Made by a program: the position numbers and the translations under genes. Under the pieces are notes generated by a model that saw only the letters and a program-made list of their open reading frames with translations, did no database searches and was not told the origin of the DNA. This document shows, piece by piece, positions 4,840-5,630 of a stretch of 5,630 bases of DNA (within the stretch, counting starts at the first letter, position 1; every line of letters starts with the position of its first letter). The stretch is taken from the NCBI GenBank assembly GCA_001587635.1, contig LNJE01000032.1:1-5630 (forward strand), in the 5' to 3' direction. Source of the DNA: Methanofastidiosum methylothiophilum (GTDB lineage: Archaea > Methanobacteriota_B > Thermococci > Methanofastidiosales > Methanofastidiosaceae).

Positions 4840-5487
4840 ATGAAAAAATCTTTGTACAGTTTATTCAGAACTATAATAGAGATAATATTATTTTTAGTAT
4901 CAGGCGTGGCAATTTTCGTCGAATTTTTTTCAAGTTCTAGCGTTGAAAATGGCCTTCAGCTGCTCAGTTTTTATACAATGCAGACAAACATTATGGTTTT
5001 TATATGTATGGGCTTTTTGGTATACTGTTCTCTATTTAAAAAGAAAAGAACCAAAGCGTCATACTTCTTCATAGGTGGAATAGCAATTTGGATAATGATC
5101 ACCGGCGTTTTGTACCATATCTTTCTTTCCTCAATTCATAATCCGTCCGGAATAAAAAGTATAACTAATGTTCTGCTTCATTATGTTGTTCCATGGAGCA
5201 TGGTAGGCTACTTTGTAGTTTTTTACGATAAAAGATATATAAATTGGATATTTCCTTTATTATGGACATCATATCCCATAGTTTATCTTATAATTTCACT
5301 CATACGTGGGAAAATCCAAGGCTTTTATCCTTATTGGTTCATTAATCCCACAGCAGAATATCCGGCTGGAATCGGAAGTATGCTCAACGTGTTTTGGTTT
5401 TCCTGTGCTATTACTGTTTGTTTTGTCGTCGCAGGGTACATACTTTTGGCATTAAGATATTTTTTATCTCGGAATATACGTTTATAA
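4840..5487 (+). CDS. Pr6Pr-like six-segment membrane protein
   Basis: The function is not known; the name refers only to the family's six predicted membrane segments. The 215-residue product has hydrophobic stretches at about 11-31, 44-66, 75-97, 110-128, 134-155 and 182-206, separated by short charged loops (FKKKRTK, YDKRY, RGK). Family-like motifs are visible: YTMQTNI (45-51) at the start of segment 2, TGVLYH in segment 3, LHYVVPW (113-119) in segment 4, and RGKIQGFYPYWFINP (156-170) after segment 5. The conserved His, Pro and Tyr within membrane segments are typical of the family. ATG at 4840 follows an AAGGAG site (4829-4834) at ideal spacing, and no other start competes. Its neighbours give no clue to its role. 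The family assignment is from recognised motifs, not a search. Confidence 0.8.
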   Translation: MKKSLYSLFRTIIEIILFLVSGVAIFVEFFSSSSVENGLQLLSFYTMQTNIMVFICMGFLVYCSLFKKKRTKASYFFIGGIAIWIMITGVLYHIFLSSIHNPSGIKSITNVLLHYVVPWSMVGYFVVFYDKRYINWIFPLLWTSYPIVYLIISLIRGKIQGFYPYWFINPTAEYPAGIGSMLNVFWFSCAITVCFVVAGYILLALRYFLSRNIRL

Positions 5488-5630
5488 TCACAAGAACACA
5501 GTAATTTACCGTATTAATTCTTTGATGTATAATATCATTGTTATTGTCGTTTCAGCAAGCTTTTTTTGCACTTTGGCAGAAAAGGTTTTTATTTTGTTCT
5601 CTTATCTGCTAAAATATTGGTAAAGAAAAA
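5488..5630 (+). other. AT-rich tail without a recognisable gene
   Basis: After the membrane-protein stop there are 143 AT-rich bases. I see no GC-rich hairpin with a T-tract that would make a clear terminator. TAAAAT at 5610-5615 could be a -10 box for a gene beyond the window, but there is no good -35 box at the right distance. Confidence 0.2.

Overview
The window is AT-rich with Shine-Dalgarno-led genes. Its families (an AlbA_2/schlafen-type ATP-binding regulator, an NlpC/P60 lipoprotein, a Pr6Pr-like membrane protein and IS3-family elements) suggest a low-GC Bacillota, probably a gut Clostridia/Lachnospiraceae-type organism. That assignment is inferred from gene content and codon use; no marker gene proves it.

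Layout. From 1 to about 617 lies the left part of an IS3-family (IS150-type) element: an intact orfA (37-555), a slippery A-run and only the first codons of orfB. At about 600-616 it runs directly into the C-terminal half of an AlbA_2-type ATP-binding/winged-helix protein (to 1326) that has lost its N-terminal domain. All 11 ambiguous bases of the window lie in this fragment. Positions 1327-1646 hold no intact gene, only scraps of a decayed, unrecognised reading frame. From about 1647 to 1997 is a strongly deleted IS3-type element on the minus strand (orfA head joined to orfB tail). Next, on the minus strand (2035-2567), is a lipoprotein with an NlpC/P60 peptidase domain, broken by one frameshift and one in-frame TAG. 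Positions 2602-3154 hold a second deleted IS3-family element of another type (IS407-like) with matching terminal inverted repeats, and 3157-3189 is a lone IS end related to the 1997 end. The right third carries the two healthy genes: a full-length AlbA_2/ATPase/winged-helix protein (3271-4668), whose promoter is flanked by an inverted repeat, and a six-segment Pr6Pr-like membrane protein (4840-5487).

How it fits together. This is an insertion-sequence graveyard next to two intact genes. The truncated ATP-binding protein at 601-1326 aligns end to end with residues from about 221 onward of the intact one at 3271-4668. The two are too different to be a recent duplication, so the locus has held two independent members of this regulator family. 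No operon is evident: each intact gene has its own ribosome binding site and gap, and no catalytic pathway links them. I see no CRISPR array, tRNA, rRNA or complete defence operon. The items most worth following are the AlbA_2 pair, the cluster of ambiguous bases, the internally deleted IS derivatives and the unrecognised remnant at 1365-1632.
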